Shown piece after piece: positions 1 to 9,464 of a stretch of 64,000 nucleotides of DNA; the stretch's first letter is position 1, and the number at the start of each line of letters is the position of its first letter. Source of the stretch: DASRRB01 sp036732755 (GTDB taxonomy: Bacteria > Planctomycetota > B15-G4 > SIAN01); contig DAINBU010000005.1 in assembly GCA_036732755.1 (NCBI GenBank), positions 1 through 64,000 on the forward strand. Direction: 5' to 3'. A model generated the notes under the pieces. It ran no database searches. It worked only from the letters and a program-made list of their open reading frames with translations, and was not told the DNA's origin. Both the position numbers and the translations under genes were made by a program.

Positions 1-335
1 TCGTGCGCGTCACGGGACTCGACCGCGCTTCATCGAGTCGGGGCCGTTCGCGTGCAGCGTCGACCTGGCAGCTCGTACGCCGATATCGCTCGTGCCAGGT
101 CGATGCCCGTCCACGGTGCGACGTGATTTGTAAGCGAGGAAGGCGAGACGCGCGCCCTTTCGTTCAGGACCGGGCCGTGGCTCCGAGCGTCCGGCTACGA
201 GCCGACGCCGATCGTGCGCGCGCCGTCGATCTCCCGTGGCGCAGCAACGACGTCGGATGTCGTTCGAGGACGTGGCAAAGAGGCCGCGGGGAGCCGTCTC
301 CTGTCGTCGCGCGACGGTCAGGAACGGTGGTCAAA
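1..335. other. No convincing gene
   Basis: I see no supported gene here. The open frames crossing this stretch translate to arginine- and proline-rich low-complexity sequence with no recognisable domain, and they run on into the inverted-repeat element at 336-497. The stretch lies downstream of the minus-strand HEAT gene that ends at 611. Confidence 0.5.
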
Positions 336-497
336 GGGCGGAGGGGAAAAAGGTCGAGGGACGGGACGCCGCGTGAGGCGGTCGACCACGGAGCTCCTGC
401 GAGTCGTGCCCGAATGCGCCGAGCGCAGCGAGCCCCCCGTTCAACTTTTGGTTGGGGCGAGCGTGTCCCGTCCCTCGAGCCTTTTTCCCCTCCGCCC
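336..497. repeat. 162-bp element with long inverted ends (MITE-like or large hairpin)
   Basis: The left arm at 336-367 and the right arm at 465-497 are reverse complements over 32 bases, interrupted only by one extra base in the right arm. Each arm contains a GGAGGGGAAAAAGG core. The 97-bp interior is non-coding as far as I can see. Such a structure fits a miniature inverted-repeat element or a large 3' hairpin for the minus-strand gene ending at 611. I found no clear target-site duplication at the edges and no second copy in the window, so the mobile-element reading is inference. Confidence 0.5.
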
Positions 498-610
498 TCT
501 CGACCCGCCCCCGCCCGTCGCGCGTTCCACCACGCCGCCCCGCTCCCCGCGCCCGCTTCACCCCCGCCCTCGACGTCCGCTCCAGTTGCAAGCCGCGGCC
601 GTCTCGGGGC

Positions 611-2605
611 TCAGAGCAGGTCGAGGATCTCCGAGAGCGCGTCGACCTTCGCCCGGTAGTTCGAGTCGACCGCGAAGACGACGTTCCACGGCAGCGCGCT
701 CTTCTCCGCCAGGATCCCGAGCGCGATCTCCGCGAAGCCGCGCTGCAGCGGCTGCTTCGACTTGTTGCCGAGGATCTCGAGCAGCGGCTTCACGGCGGAG
801 CGGTCGCCGACGAGGCCGACCGCCTGCGCGGCCGACGCCGTCTCGGCGAGCGTCTCGGCGCTCTCGAGGTAGCGGATCAGCGTTGGCAGCGCTTCGAGGT
901 CGCCCATGAGGCCGAGCGCGCGCGCGAGCTGCAGCCGGTACCGCGGGTGGAGCCCCTTCTTCTGGATCTCCTCGCGCATCTCCGCCGCGTGGGCGTTGGC
1001 GCGCATGAGGCCGAGCCCGACCGCGATGTAGCCCTTGAGCGGCGGATCGCTCGACTCCTCGTAGCGCTTCCAGAGGTCGTCCGACGCCTCCTTCGCGTCG
1101 AGCAGCCCGAGCGCGACCGCCATCGCCCCGCAGTACGAGGGGTTGGTCGCCGCGTCGAACGCGGCCTGCACGCGGCGCGCGACCTCCTGCTTGCGCCCGT
1201 CGGGGAGCTTGTCGTTACGCGCATAGATCGCGCTGCCGAGCGCGGCGTAGGGCTGGTGGGTGATGCGGTGCGGTTCGGCGAGCTCGCGCTCGAAGAAGGC
1301 GGCGAGCTTCGCGTGCACCTCGGGGTGGCGGGCCGGCTCGGCGTCGCGCGCCCCGATCTCCGCCAGGGCGATGATCGCGAAGTGGCGCGTCGAGTCGTCC
1401 TTCTGCGAAGCGACGGCGCCGATCAGCGCGTCGAGCACTTCGGCGTCCTCGGCCGTCGCGACCATCCCGAGGGCGATCGCGAGCGAGCGGCGCAGGTGGA
1501 GGTCGGTCGATTCGTCCTGGAACCGCGGCAGCAGCCGCGTGCCGAGGATCGCGTGGACCGCCGCGGCACCGGCGTCGCCCGAGCGCGCCAGCCGTCCCAG
1601 CGCGATCGGCGCCTGCGCGCGGACCAGCGCATTGGCCGCGCGGTCCTGCATCAGCGCGAGCAGGAAGCGGACGAGCTCCTCGTGCTCCTCGCCGAGCATC
1701 CCGAGCGCGAGCACCGCCATCCCCTTCACGCCGAGGTTGGCCGTCCCGCTCTCGCTCACCGCGCGCTCGAGGCCGGCGCGCGCGCTTGTCGCGTGCAGCA
1801 GGCCGAGCGACGCCGCCGCGAAGGCGCGCACCAGCGGCTCGACCCCCTCCGGGTGGCCGGTGAGGCGGCGCCCCTCCTCCGTGTCGTCGAGGAGCGCCGT
1901 CAGCGGCGCGATCGCCGCCGGATTCCCGAGCACGCCGAGCGCGAGCGCCGCCGCTTCGCGCGCCGACTTCTCCTTGTGGCCGAGCGCCTGCCGCAGCGCC
2001 TCGAGGACCTTGGCGCTCCCCTCGTCAGGGCGCACCGAGCGGCCGAGCGCGAGCGCGGCCGAATCGACGACGTCGGGGTGCGACTCGAGGAGCCCTTCGA
2101 GCAGCGGCGGGACGATGTCGCGCTCGATCTCACTTGCGCTCGGCCGGCTCGCCGGCAGCGCGTCGCCGCCGCGCCGGCGCGAGCCGAAGCGACTGGCGCC
2201 CGACGTGATCGTCGACTTGCCGAGCCGCGCCTTGAGCTGCAGGAACGGATCCTTGTTGTGCTCCCACCAGAACTCCCAGCGCTCGTAGCCCTCGCTGCCG
2301 GTGCGCTTGGTCATCCCGCCGGAGCCGCCGCGGATGCCGCCGCCGCCGCCGGTCGCCGGCGCGCCCGGACCGCCGGTCGCCGGCCCGCGCGGACGGCCGG
2401 TGTTGGGAGTGCCCGGACCGGGCGTCCCGGGTCCGCCCGGATTGCCGGGCGGCGTCGTGTCGCCGCCGCCCGTGTTGGGGGGCGCCGTGTCGCCGGGGCC
2501 GTCGTACTGGCCTCCGCGGTACGCGCCACCGTGCGCCGAGGCGACGGCGCTCCCGGTCGCGATCGAGACCACTGCGAACCCTGCCGCGAGAAGTCCCTTT
2601 CGCAT
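611..2605 (-). CDS. Secreted HEAT-repeat protein
   Basis: This is a 664-residue protein. It starts with an apparent Sec signal peptide (MRKGLLAAGF..., cleavage likely after SAVASA near residue 24). A glycine/proline/threonine-rich linker follows at about residues 30-95, with repeated TPNTG and ATGG-like units. From about residue 150 to the end it is made of helical HEAT-type repeats with recurrent ALGLLG and LALGML cores. HEAT arrays are protein-binding scaffolds, and no catalytic motif is visible, so a binding partner cannot be named. I chose the start at 2605 because it begins the signal peptide and has a GGAG about 8 bases upstream. The frame is open further upstream, but that extension does not look coding. 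The nearest upstream gene on this strand ends 147 bp away, so it may have its own promoter. Confidence 0.85.
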   Translation of the reverse strand: MRKGLLAAGFAVVSIATGSAVASAHGGAYRGGQYDGPGDTAPPNTGGGDTTPPGNPGGPGTPGPGTPNTGRPRGPATGGPGAPATGGGGGIRGGSGGMTKRTGSEGYERWEFWWEHNKDPFLQLKARLGKSTITSGASRFGSRRRGGDALPASRPSASEIERDIVPPLLEGLLESHPDVVDSAALALGRSVRPDEGSAKVLEALRQALGHKEKSAREAAALALGVLGNPAAIAPLTALLDDTEEGRRLTGHPEGVEPLVRAFAAASLGLLHATSARAGLERAVSESGTANLGVKGMAVLALGMLGEEHEELVRFLLALMQDRAANALVRAQAPIALGRLARSGDAGAAAVHAILGTRLLPRFQDESTDLHLRRSLAIALGMVATAEDAEVLDALIGAVASQKDDSTRHFAIIALAEIGARDAEPARHPEVHAKLAAFFERELAEPHRITHQPYAALGSAIYARNDKLPDGRKQEVARRVQAAFDAATNPSYCGAMAVALGLLDAKEASDDLWKRYEESSDPPLKGYIAVGLGLMRANAHAAEMREEIQKKGLHPRYRLQLARALGLMGDLEALPTLIRYLESAETLAETASAAQAVGLVGDRSAVKPLLEILGNKSKQPLQRGFAEIALGILAEKSALPWNVVFAVDSNYRAKVDALSEILDLL

Positions 2606-2752
2606 CGGAATGCTCCATCCGATCGGCGACCAGGAATGCAGAGCTGCGGAGTCGTGTTGGACCGCGCCGATTCGACGTGGCGACGCAGAGTGTGTCATTC
2701 CGGACGGGAAAGGGATAGCCCGCGTTTCAGGCCGTCCACGATTGCGGCGATT

Positions 2753-4840
2753 TCACCTCGGGAACGACTGCGGATTGCCGGCGTCGACGTTCAAGAGGTT
2801 GCCGGTCGATTTGCCCGAGCGCTCGCTCGCGAAGAAGGCGATCGCCTCGGCGACGTCCTCGGGGAAGACGTCGCGCTTGAGGAGGCTGCGCTTGCGGTAG
2901 ACCTCTTCGAGGTCGGCCTCCTGCACGCCGTAGGCGGCGGCGCGGTCCCTCCTCCAGTCGCCCTGCCAGATCTTGCTGCCGCGCAGGACGGCGTCGGGGT
3001 TGACCGAGTTGACGCGGATGCCGTGCTCGCCCCTTTCGAGCGCGAGGCAGCGCGCGAGATGGAGCTCGGCCGCCTTCGCCGTGCAGTAGGCGGCGGCCTG
3101 CGGCGACGCGGCGAGCGCGTTCTTGCTCGCCACGAAGACGATCGAGCCGCCGAGCCCCTGCGCCTTCATCACGCGGTAGCCCTCGCGCGCGAAGAGGAAG
3201 TAGCCGGTCATCAGCACGTCGATGTTCTTCTGCCAGATCGCGAGCGACGTCTCCTCGAAGGGCGCCGCGCTCGCGAGCCCGGCGCAGCAGACGACCACGT
3301 CGAGCCCGCCGTATTCGGCGCACGCCGACTGCACGGCCGCGACGACCTCCGCCTCCTTCGTGACGTCGGCGACGACGCTCCGCACGGCGTCGCGCGCGAA
3401 CTCCTTGGCGAGCTCCGCGTCGGCCGCGGCGAGCGCCGGCGCGTCGAGATCGGTCAGCACCACCGCCGCGCCGTCCTGCAGGAGCCGCCGCGCGGTCGCC
3501 TTGCCGATCCCGCCGGCGCCGCCCGTGACGAGCGCGACGCGGCGCGACAGCGCCCGCTCCGGCGGCAGGCGCTTCAACTTCGCCTCCTCGAGCTGCCAGT
3601 ACTCGATCCCGAACGCCTCCTTCTCCGGCAGCCCGACGTAGCCGCCGACGCGCTCGGCCCCCTTCATCACGTGGATCGCGTTGACCCAGAACTCCGCGGC
3701 CTGGCGCGCCATCGCCTTGTCCTTGGAGAAGGCGAGCAGCCCGATGCCGGGGACCATGACGACGACGGGATAGGGATCGCGCAGCGCGGGCGAGTCGGGC
3801 AGCCGGCAGCGCTCGTAGTAGGCGAGGTAGCGCGCGACGTAGTCGCCGAGCTTCGGGTCGACCGACGCCAGCACGTCCGCGGGCGTCGTCGTCGCGCCGA
3901 CTTCGAGCAGGAGAGGCTCGATCTTGGTGCGCAGGAAGTGGTCGGGGCAGCTCGTGCCGATCGCGCAGAGGCGCTCGGCCTCCTTCGAACCGGCGAACTC
4001 GAGCACGTCGTCGGAGTCGTCGAAGTGGCCGACTTTACGGGCTTCCTTCGACAGCTTGCCGCGCAGCGCCGGCATCAGCGCCGCGACGAAGGCGCGCCGC
4101 TCGGCCGGCCCGCGTGCCGCGATCTGCACGCCGCCGAACGCGGCCGCCGCCGGCCTGCGGTCGAAGTACTCGATGGCCCGGTTGATCAGCGCGAGCGCGA
4201 GCTCGTAGCAGCCTTTCGACGTCTCGGCCCAGCTGATCAAGCCGTGGTTCTGCAGCACGATCCCCTCGAGCCGGGGGTTCTTCTTGCAGGCGTCGCGCAG
4301 CTTGAGCCCGAGGTCGAAGCCGGGCCGCTGCCACGGCAGCCAGCCCACCTCGTCGCCGTAGATCTCGCGCGTCGCGCGCTCGCCGTTCCTGGCCGCCGCG
4401 AGCGCGATCACCGCGTCGGGATGCAGATGGTCGACGTGCCGGAACGGCAGGAACGCGTGCAGCGGAGTGTCGATGCTGGTCGCGCGCGGATTGAGATCGA
4501 AGGTGCAGTGCGCGTAGAGGGCCGGCATCGCGTCCTCTTTCGCGCGCCCCTCGTACTTCTTCTCGAGCGCGAGCAGCTTCGCCTGGTAGAGCGACGCGAA
4601 GCCGTCGAGCTTGCTGGTCCCGAGGTCGCCGCCGCTCCCCTTCACCCAGAGCACCTCGACCTCGTCGCCCGTCAGCGGATCCTTCGTCCGCACCTTGGCC
4701 GAGGTGTTGCCGCCGCCGAAGTTCGTGACGCGCAGGTCGGAGCCGAACAGGTTCGAGCGGTAGACCAGGAGCTGCTCTTCGGAGAGGCCGGCGGCGTGCG
4801 CGTCGTCCCAGCGGCTTTCGATCGTGCGGGCGCGGGTCAT
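2753..4840 (-). CDS. Bifunctional class II aldolase / short-chain dehydrogenase (RhaEW-like)
   Basis: This 695-residue fusion has an N-terminal class II aldolase/adducin-type domain (about residues 10-400). The conserved GGGNTSAK segment and the His-rich FRHVDHLHPDA metal-binding segment are visible. A C-terminal short-chain dehydrogenase follows from about residue 430, with the TGGAGGIGKA nucleotide-binding loop, a CAG motif and the YCTAK catalytic Tyr/Lys. Proteins of this architecture are known as rhamnulose-1-phosphate aldolase fused to lactaldehyde dehydrogenase, splitting a sugar phosphate and oxidising the aldehyde. No other rhamnose gene lies nearby, so the exact sugar substrate is inference. 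The gene starts 10 bp after the stop of the acyltransferase/synthetase fusion and is probably co-transcribed with it. Confidence 0.88.
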   Translation of the reverse strand: MTRARTIESRWDDAHAAGLSEEQLLVYRSNLFGSDLRVTNFGGGNTSAKVRTKDPLTGDEVEVLWVKGSGGDLGTSKLDGFASLYQAKLLALEKKYEGRAKEDAMPALYAHCTFDLNPRATSIDTPLHAFLPFRHVDHLHPDAVIALAAARNGERATREIYGDEVGWLPWQRPGFDLGLKLRDACKKNPRLEGIVLQNHGLISWAETSKGCYELALALINRAIEYFDRRPAAAAFGGVQIAARGPAERRAFVAALMPALRGKLSKEARKVGHFDDSDDVLEFAGSKEAERLCAIGTSCPDHFLRTKIEPLLLEVGATTTPADVLASVDPKLGDYVARYLAYYERCRLPDSPALRDPYPVVVMVPGIGLLAFSKDKAMARQAAEFWVNAIHVMKGAERVGGYVGLPEKEAFGIEYWQLEEAKLKRLPPERALSRRVALVTGGAGGIGKATARRLLQDGAAVVLTDLDAPALAAADAELAKEFARDAVRSVVADVTKEAEVVAAVQSACAEYGGLDVVVCCAGLASAAPFEETSLAIWQKNIDVLMTGYFLFAREGYRVMKAQGLGGSIVFVASKNALAASPQAAAYCTAKAAELHLARCLALERGEHGIRVNSVNPDAVLRGSKIWQGDWRRDRAAAYGVQEADLEEVYRKRSLLKRDVFPEDVAEAIAFFASERSGKSTGNLLNVDAGNPQSFPR

Positions 4841-4850
4841 GCGGCCGACG

Positions 4851-7800
4851 TTACGCGTCGCGCCCGCGGCCGACGAGGACCTCCACCGCCTTCTGCTTCG
4901 CCGCCCGCAGGTCGATCTTGCCGGTGCCGAGGAGCGGCAGCTCCGCGACCTGCACGAAGTGGTCGAGGCGCGGGAGGAAGAGGTTGGGGAGTCCCGATCC
5001 GGCCATCCGCTCGAGCAGCGGCTCGATCTCCGTGGCGGGAAGCGTGTGGAGGACGGCGAGCCGCTCGCCCCGGGTCGCGTCGGGGACCGCGGTCACGACG
5101 AAGGTCGGCACGATGAGGTTCGCCTGCTTGTGCAGCTCTTCCTCGATGCGGCCGTGCGGGACCATCTCGCCGCCGATCTTGGAGAAGCGCGAGACGCGGT
5201 CGGTGATCTTGATGAAGCCGTCCTCGTCGACCTGCGCGAGGTCGCCGGTCACGTACCAGCCGTCGCGGATCGCCTGCGCCGTCAGGTCGTCGCGGCCGAG
5301 GTAGCCCTTCATCACGTTGGGGCCGCGCACCAGCAGCAGCCCCTCCTTCCCGGGCGGCAGCGCCTCGAAGGTCTCGGGCTGCACGACGCGCACGGTGACG
5401 CCGGGGAGCGGCTGGCCGACGGTGCCGCGCCGCCAGCCCGCCTGATAGAAGCCCGCCGCGCGGAAGTCGGGCGTGCTCGCGGCGACGACCGGCGAGCACT
5501 CGGTCGCGCCGTAGCCCTCGAGCGGCTTGATCCCGAACCAGTCCTCGAACGCCGTGACGAGGCGGTCGGGCAGCTTTTCCGCGCCCGCGAGCACCACGCG
5601 CAGCGTCCCGAACTGCGCCGGCGTGCAGCGGCGCAGGTAGATCGCGAGCAGCGTCGGCGTCGAGAGCAGGAAGGTGACGCGGTGGCGCTCGACCAGCTCG
5701 CCGATCGCGGAGGCGTCGGTCGGGCTCGGGTGCCAGACGGTCGCGAGCCCCTCGATGGCCGCGAACCAGAGCGTCGCCGTGTAGCCGAAGCTGTGGAAGA
5801 GCGGCAGCACGCCCAGGATCTTGTCGTCGATCGTAGTGCGGAACGCCTGCGCGAGCGCCTCGACGTTGCTGTCGACGTTGAAGTGGGTGAGCATCACCCC
5901 CTTCGGCTCGCCGGTCGAGCCGCTGCTGAAGAGGATGGTCGCGACGTCGTCGACGCGCACTTCGTTCCGCGCTCCACACCATTTTTCGATCAGGCGCGCC
6001 GGCGAGAAGACGGCCATGAAGGCCGCCTCGCGCCGCAGCGCGACGGTGACGCGCGGCTCGACGTCCTCGAGGAAGAGCGGCGTCACGCCCCGCGGCAGCT
6101 CGACCTTGGCGCGCGCCAGGAACTCGCGCGAGGTGACGACGACGCGCAGCCCGCCCTGCCGCGCCGCAGAGGCCATCGCCGCCGGCCCGGCCGTGAAGTT
6201 GAGGTTGATCGAGGTGCGGCCGGCCAGCGTCACCGCGAGATTCGCGAGCGCGCCGCCGATCGACGGCGGCAGCAGCAGGCCGACCCGCGGGTCCTCGCCG
6301 AAGTCGTCGCGCAGCACGCGCGCCAGGCACATCGCCGAGAGGAGCGCACGCATGCGCGAGAGCTTGGGCGTCTTCTGGTCGGCAAAGAGGAGGCGCCACG
6401 GCCGGCGTCGAGCGGCCCGGATGAACGAATGATGCAGCGGCTTGCGGCTGTCGCGCCGCTCGCTCCACGCTTCTTCGCCCAGCATCTGGACGTGGCGGCG
6501 CACCTCCCAGATCGAGGTCGTGGAGGGCAGCCCGGCGCCATAGCTCACCGTCACCGGGTAGGCGATGCGCTCGGGCAGCTTCCAGAAGAAGCGCTGTCCG
6601 CTGTAGCTGAAGAGGCTCCCCCACACGCGGTCGAGGTGGACCGGGATGATCGGGACGGCGCGCCCCTTCACGATCCGCTCGAGTCCGCGCCGGAACGGAT
6701 TCAGCATCCCGGTCCGCGTGATCTGCCCCTCCGCGAAGATGCAGACGAGGTTGCCCTCGTCGAGGTGCTTGCCGGCGTCGCGCAGCGCCCTCAGGATCGA
6801 GCGCGGCCCCCCCTCCGAGCTGATCGGGATCGCCCGCAGCCAGCGCAACACGCGCCCGAGGATCGGCCGCGCGAAGAACGACGCGTCGACCAGGAAGCGG
6901 ATCGGCCGGTCGAGGCTCGCGATCAGGAAGAGGCCGTCGGCGAAGGAGACGTGGTTGGGGACGAGCAGCGCGCCCCCCTTCTCCGGGACGTTGCTCCGCC
7001 CCACCACCTTCAAGCGGTAGATCGAGTGGGTCAGCAGGAAGAGGACGAGGCGCACGAACGCCTGCGGCACCACGAACGCCGCCCCCACCGCCGCGCCGAG
7101 CGTGAAGAGGGCCGAGAAGATGAAGAGCGCGCGGCCGTTCGCGGCGGCGCTCGTCCCGAAGATGATGCCGCCGTGGCGCTCGACGCCGACGGTGCCGGCC
7201 CACGCGAGCGCGGCGCCCAGCGCGATGCCGCCCGCCATGAGCGCGTTGGCGATCGCGATGATCGCGCCGCGCCGGTCCTCGGGAGCGCGCCACTGCATGA
7301 TCGCGTCGAGCGGCACGAGCAGCAGCCCCGCCGACGCGCCCATCAGCAGCATCAGCGTGAAGGTCCCGACGCGGCCCGGCTCGATCAGCGCGAGCGCGAA
7401 CGTGAAGCCCGCCAGCAGGAACGCGCCGAGCGGCAGGAGGCCCGTCTCCACCTTGCGCGCCGACTGCTTGCCGGCGAAGGCGCTGCCGAGTCCCACGCCG
7501 ATGCCGAGGAACGCGATCGGTACGGTCGCGAGCCGGTCGGGGAACATCAGGCGGTTCTTGGCGTCGACCTGCAGCGTCTGCCCGATCAGCGTCGCGATGG
7601 CCCAGAAGGCGGCGCTGCCGATCACCGCGAGCATCAGCATCGGGTCGCTCTTGATGGACTTCAGCGCCTCCAGCAGGACGCGCGGCGAATAGTTGCGCGT
7701 GCTCGCCGCCGGGACGCGTGGGATGCGGCGCGCCGCGAACCAGCCGGCGAGAGAGACGACCGTGAGGAACGCCGCCGCGATCCAGGTGTAGGGCCACGCC

Positions 7801-8381
7801 TCGAAGGTGATGAAGCCGGCCACCGCCGTCCCGCTCACGATCCCGAAGAAGTTCCACATCTCGAGCTGGCCGTTGGCGTCCGACAGCCGCTCGTGCGACA
7901 CGAGTTCGGGCAGGATGCTGTAGCGCGCCGGCTGGAAGAGGGCCGCCTGCAGCCCGAGCAGGACGAGCAGCACGTACAAGGGCCAGCCGCCGGTCGGGTT
8001 CACGTAGAGGATCGCGGTACCGAGCGCGACGAGGCCGGTCAGGAGCCCCATCGAATTGACCATGATGCTGCGCTTGCTGAAGCGGTCGGCCAGGATCGCG
8101 GAGGGGATCGACGCGATCATCAGCGGGACGAGGAAGACGGCGAAGGCGATCGCGTAGGCGCGCTGCTGCACCTCATCGCTGGCGGTGAGCTCGCCGCGGT
8201 CGTCGATCACGCCCGACGCGCGCAACATGCAGAGCGCGATGACGAGGTTCCACGCCTTGTCGACGAAGGCGCACAGGAACTGGGCGGCCATCAGCCCGGA
8301 GAGCGAGTTCGTGGCTCGATCCGGCGCGCTGCCCGCCGTGCCCGCGGTCCCGCCCGCGCCGCCTGTCGTCGAACCGTCCAT
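4851..8381 (-). CDS. aas: LplT-PlsC-acyl-ACP synthetase triple fusion (Aas type)
   Basis: This 1176-residue protein joins three functions. Residues about 25-430 form a 12-helix MFS transporter resembling LplT lysophospholipid flippases. Residues about 445-640 form a PlsC acyltransferase with the NHVSFADG acyl-transfer box and an FAEGQITR box. Residues about 690-1176 form an AMP-forming acyl synthetase with the SSGSTGEPKG P-loop, GYGATE and the YVTGDLA region. In enterobacteria LplT and Aas are separate proteins that import and reacylate lysophospholipids at the inner membrane, and the fusion suggests direct channelling of that repair pathway. The start lies 33 bp downstream of the rsmH stop, which suggests co-transcription. 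Family assignment is firm; the lysophospholipid substrate is inferred from family knowledge. Confidence 0.9.
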   Translation of the reverse strand: MDGSTTGGAGGTAGTAGSAPDRATNSLSGLMAAQFLCAFVDKAWNLVIALCMLRASGVIDDRGELTASDEVQQRAYAIAFAVFLVPLMIASIPSAILADRFSKRSIMVNSMGLLTGLVALGTAILYVNPTGGWPLYVLLVLLGLQAALFQPARYSILPELVSHERLSDANGQLEMWNFFGIVSGTAVAGFITFEAWPYTWIAAAFLTVVSLAGWFAARRIPRVPAASTRNYSPRVLLEALKSIKSDPMLMLAVIGSAAFWAIATLIGQTLQVDAKNRLMFPDRLATVPIAFLGIGVGLGSAFAGKQSARKVETGLLPLGAFLLAGFTFALALIEPGRVGTFTLMLLMGASAGLLLVPLDAIMQWRAPEDRRGAIIAIANALMAGGIALGAALAWAGTVGVERHGGIIFGTSAAANGRALFIFSALFTLGAAVGAAFVVPQAFVRLVLFLLTHSIYRLKVVGRSNVPEKGGALLVPNHVSFADGLFLIASLDRPIRFLVDASFFARPILGRVLRWLRAIPISSEGGPRSILRALRDAGKHLDEGNLVCIFAEGQITRTGMLNPFRRGLERIVKGRAVPIIPVHLDRVWGSLFSYSGQRFFWKLPERIAYPVTVSYGAGLPSTTSIWEVRRHVQMLGEEAWSERRDSRKPLHHSFIRAARRRPWRLLFADQKTPKLSRMRALLSAMCLARVLRDDFGEDPRVGLLLPPSIGGALANLAVTLAGRTSINLNFTAGPAAMASAARQGGLRVVVTSREFLARAKVELPRGVTPLFLEDVEPRVTVALRREAAFMAVFSPARLIEKWCGARNEVRVDDVATILFSSGSTGEPKGVMLTHFNVDSNVEALAQAFRTTIDDKILGVLPLFHSFGYTATLWFAAIEGLATVWHPSPTDASAIGELVERHRVTFLLSTPTLLAIYLRRCTPAQFGTLRVVLAGAEKLPDRLVTAFEDWFGIKPLEGYGATECSPVVAASTPDFRAAGFYQAGWRRGTVGQPLPGVTVRVVQPETFEALPPGKEGLLLVRGPNVMKGYLGRDDLTAQAIRDGWYVTGDLAQVDEDGFIKITDRVSRFSKIGGEMVPHGRIEEELHKQANLIVPTFVVTAVPDATRGERLAVLHTLPATEIEPLLERMAGSGLPNLFLPRLDHFVQVAELPLLGTGKIDLRAAKQKAVEVLVGRGRDA

Positions 8382-8414
8382 CCCGCTCCGTCTTCCGTGG
8401 GGGCCCGGCCCCCC

Positions 8415-9464
8415 TCAATCGCGCCCGGCCGCCCGGGTCGCACCGCGCAGCTTCGCCGACGCCGCGCGCGAATTGAAGCTCCGTTCCTCCGGAGTGGCCC
8501 GCACCGGCTCCGCCGTCGCTTCCTCATAAAGGGCGTCGGCGAGACCCTGCCGGAAAACCCACTTCACCATCCGGTCCTCGCCGCTGTGGAAGCTGATCAC
8601 GGCGATGCGCCCGCCGGGCTTCAGCACGTAGGGAGCCACGCGCAGCAGCTCGTGCAGCTGGCCGAACTCGTCGTTCACGCGCATCCGCAGCGCCTGGAAG
8701 GTCCGCGCGGCGGGATGGAGCGTCCGGCCCGCGTGCTCCGCCTTGTCCCGGATCTGCTGGCGCGAAATCCCTTTCGCGCGCAGCACGACGTCGACGAGCT
8801 CGGAGGTGCGCTCGATCGGCCGCGCCGCGCGCGTCTCGACGATCGCGGTGGCGATCGCTTCGGCGTCGGGCTCGTCGGCGTTGGTGCGCAGGATGCCGAC
8901 GAGCTCGTGCCAGGGGATGACGCGCAGCAGCGCCGCGCAGGACGTCTTGCGGCGCTCGTCCATCCGGAGATCGAGCGGGCCGTCGTGCTTGAGACTGAAG
9001 CCGCGGGACGGATCGTCGAACTGCATGCTCGACACCCCGAGGTCGGCGAGGATGCCGTCGACCTGCGCGAGCCCCTCGGCCGCGAGGACCTTGCCGATCG
9101 CCGCGAAGCGGACCGCGTGGAGATGGAGCGCGTCCCCGAACTCCGCGAGCCGCTCGCGCGTCCTCTCGAGCTCGCGCGCGTCCTGATCGAGCCCGATCAG
9201 CCGGCCGCCTGGCGCAATCCTCTCGAGCAGCGCCCGCGCATGCCCGCCGAAGCCGAGCGTGCAGTCGACGATCGTCTGCCCGGGCTGCGGGTCGAGCAGC
9301 TCGAGGACCTCGCGCAGCAGCACCGGCGCGTGCGTGCCGACCGGGACGCGGCCCTTGTCGCGGAGGTGGGCGGTGTGTTCCGGGTGCGCCGCGGCGGCGT
9401 GCTCCTTGTACCGCTCCGCGAACTTGCGCGGGTGGGAGCCGGAGTAGCGCGGGCGGCGGGTCAT
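8415..9464 (-). CDS. rsmH: 16S rRNA (cytosine-1402 N4) methyltransferase RsmH
   Basis: This 349-residue cytoplasmic enzyme methylates N4 of C1402 in the ribosomal P site using S-adenosylmethionine. The family hallmarks are present: HAPVLL near the start, the DCTLGFGGHA SAM-binding loop, LGVSSMQFDDPSRGFS, the LDLRMD segment, TFQALRMRVNDE and the VISFHSGEDR motif. Length is slightly above the usual 310-320 because of an N-terminal extension of about 35 residues. In most bacteria rsmH opens the division and cell-wall cluster after mraZ. Here it has no mraZ, ftsL or ftsI beside it. Its start overlaps the stop of the upstream gene by 4 bp (ATGA), so its translation is probably coupled to an unrelated anchored protein. 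Confidence 0.96.
   Translation of the reverse strand: MTRRPRYSGSHPRKFAERYKEHAAAAHPEHTAHLRDKGRVPVGTHAPVLLREVLELLDPQPGQTIVDCTLGFGGHARALLERIAPGGRLIGLDQDARELERTRERLAEFGDALHLHAVRFAAIGKVLAAEGLAQVDGILADLGVSSMQFDDPSRGFSLKHDGPLDLRMDERRKTSCAALLRVIPWHELVGILRTNADEPDAEAIATAIVETRAARPIERTSELVDVVLRAKGISRQQIRDKAEHAGRTLHPAARTFQALRMRVNDEFGQLHELLRVAPYVLKPGGRIAVISFHSGEDRMVKWVFRQGLADALYEEATAEPVRATPEERSFNSRAASAKLRGATRAAGRD

Noticed and set aside
3..659. Plus-strand frames at the left edge
   Set aside because: They read straight through the inverted-repeat element and give arginine/proline-rich protein without similarity to anything I know.
452..5116. Very long plus-strand frame opposite the HEAT and aldolase genes
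   Set aside because: Arginine/glutamate-rich composition with no domain; it is antiparallel to two well-supported genes and is an effect of high G+C at third positions.
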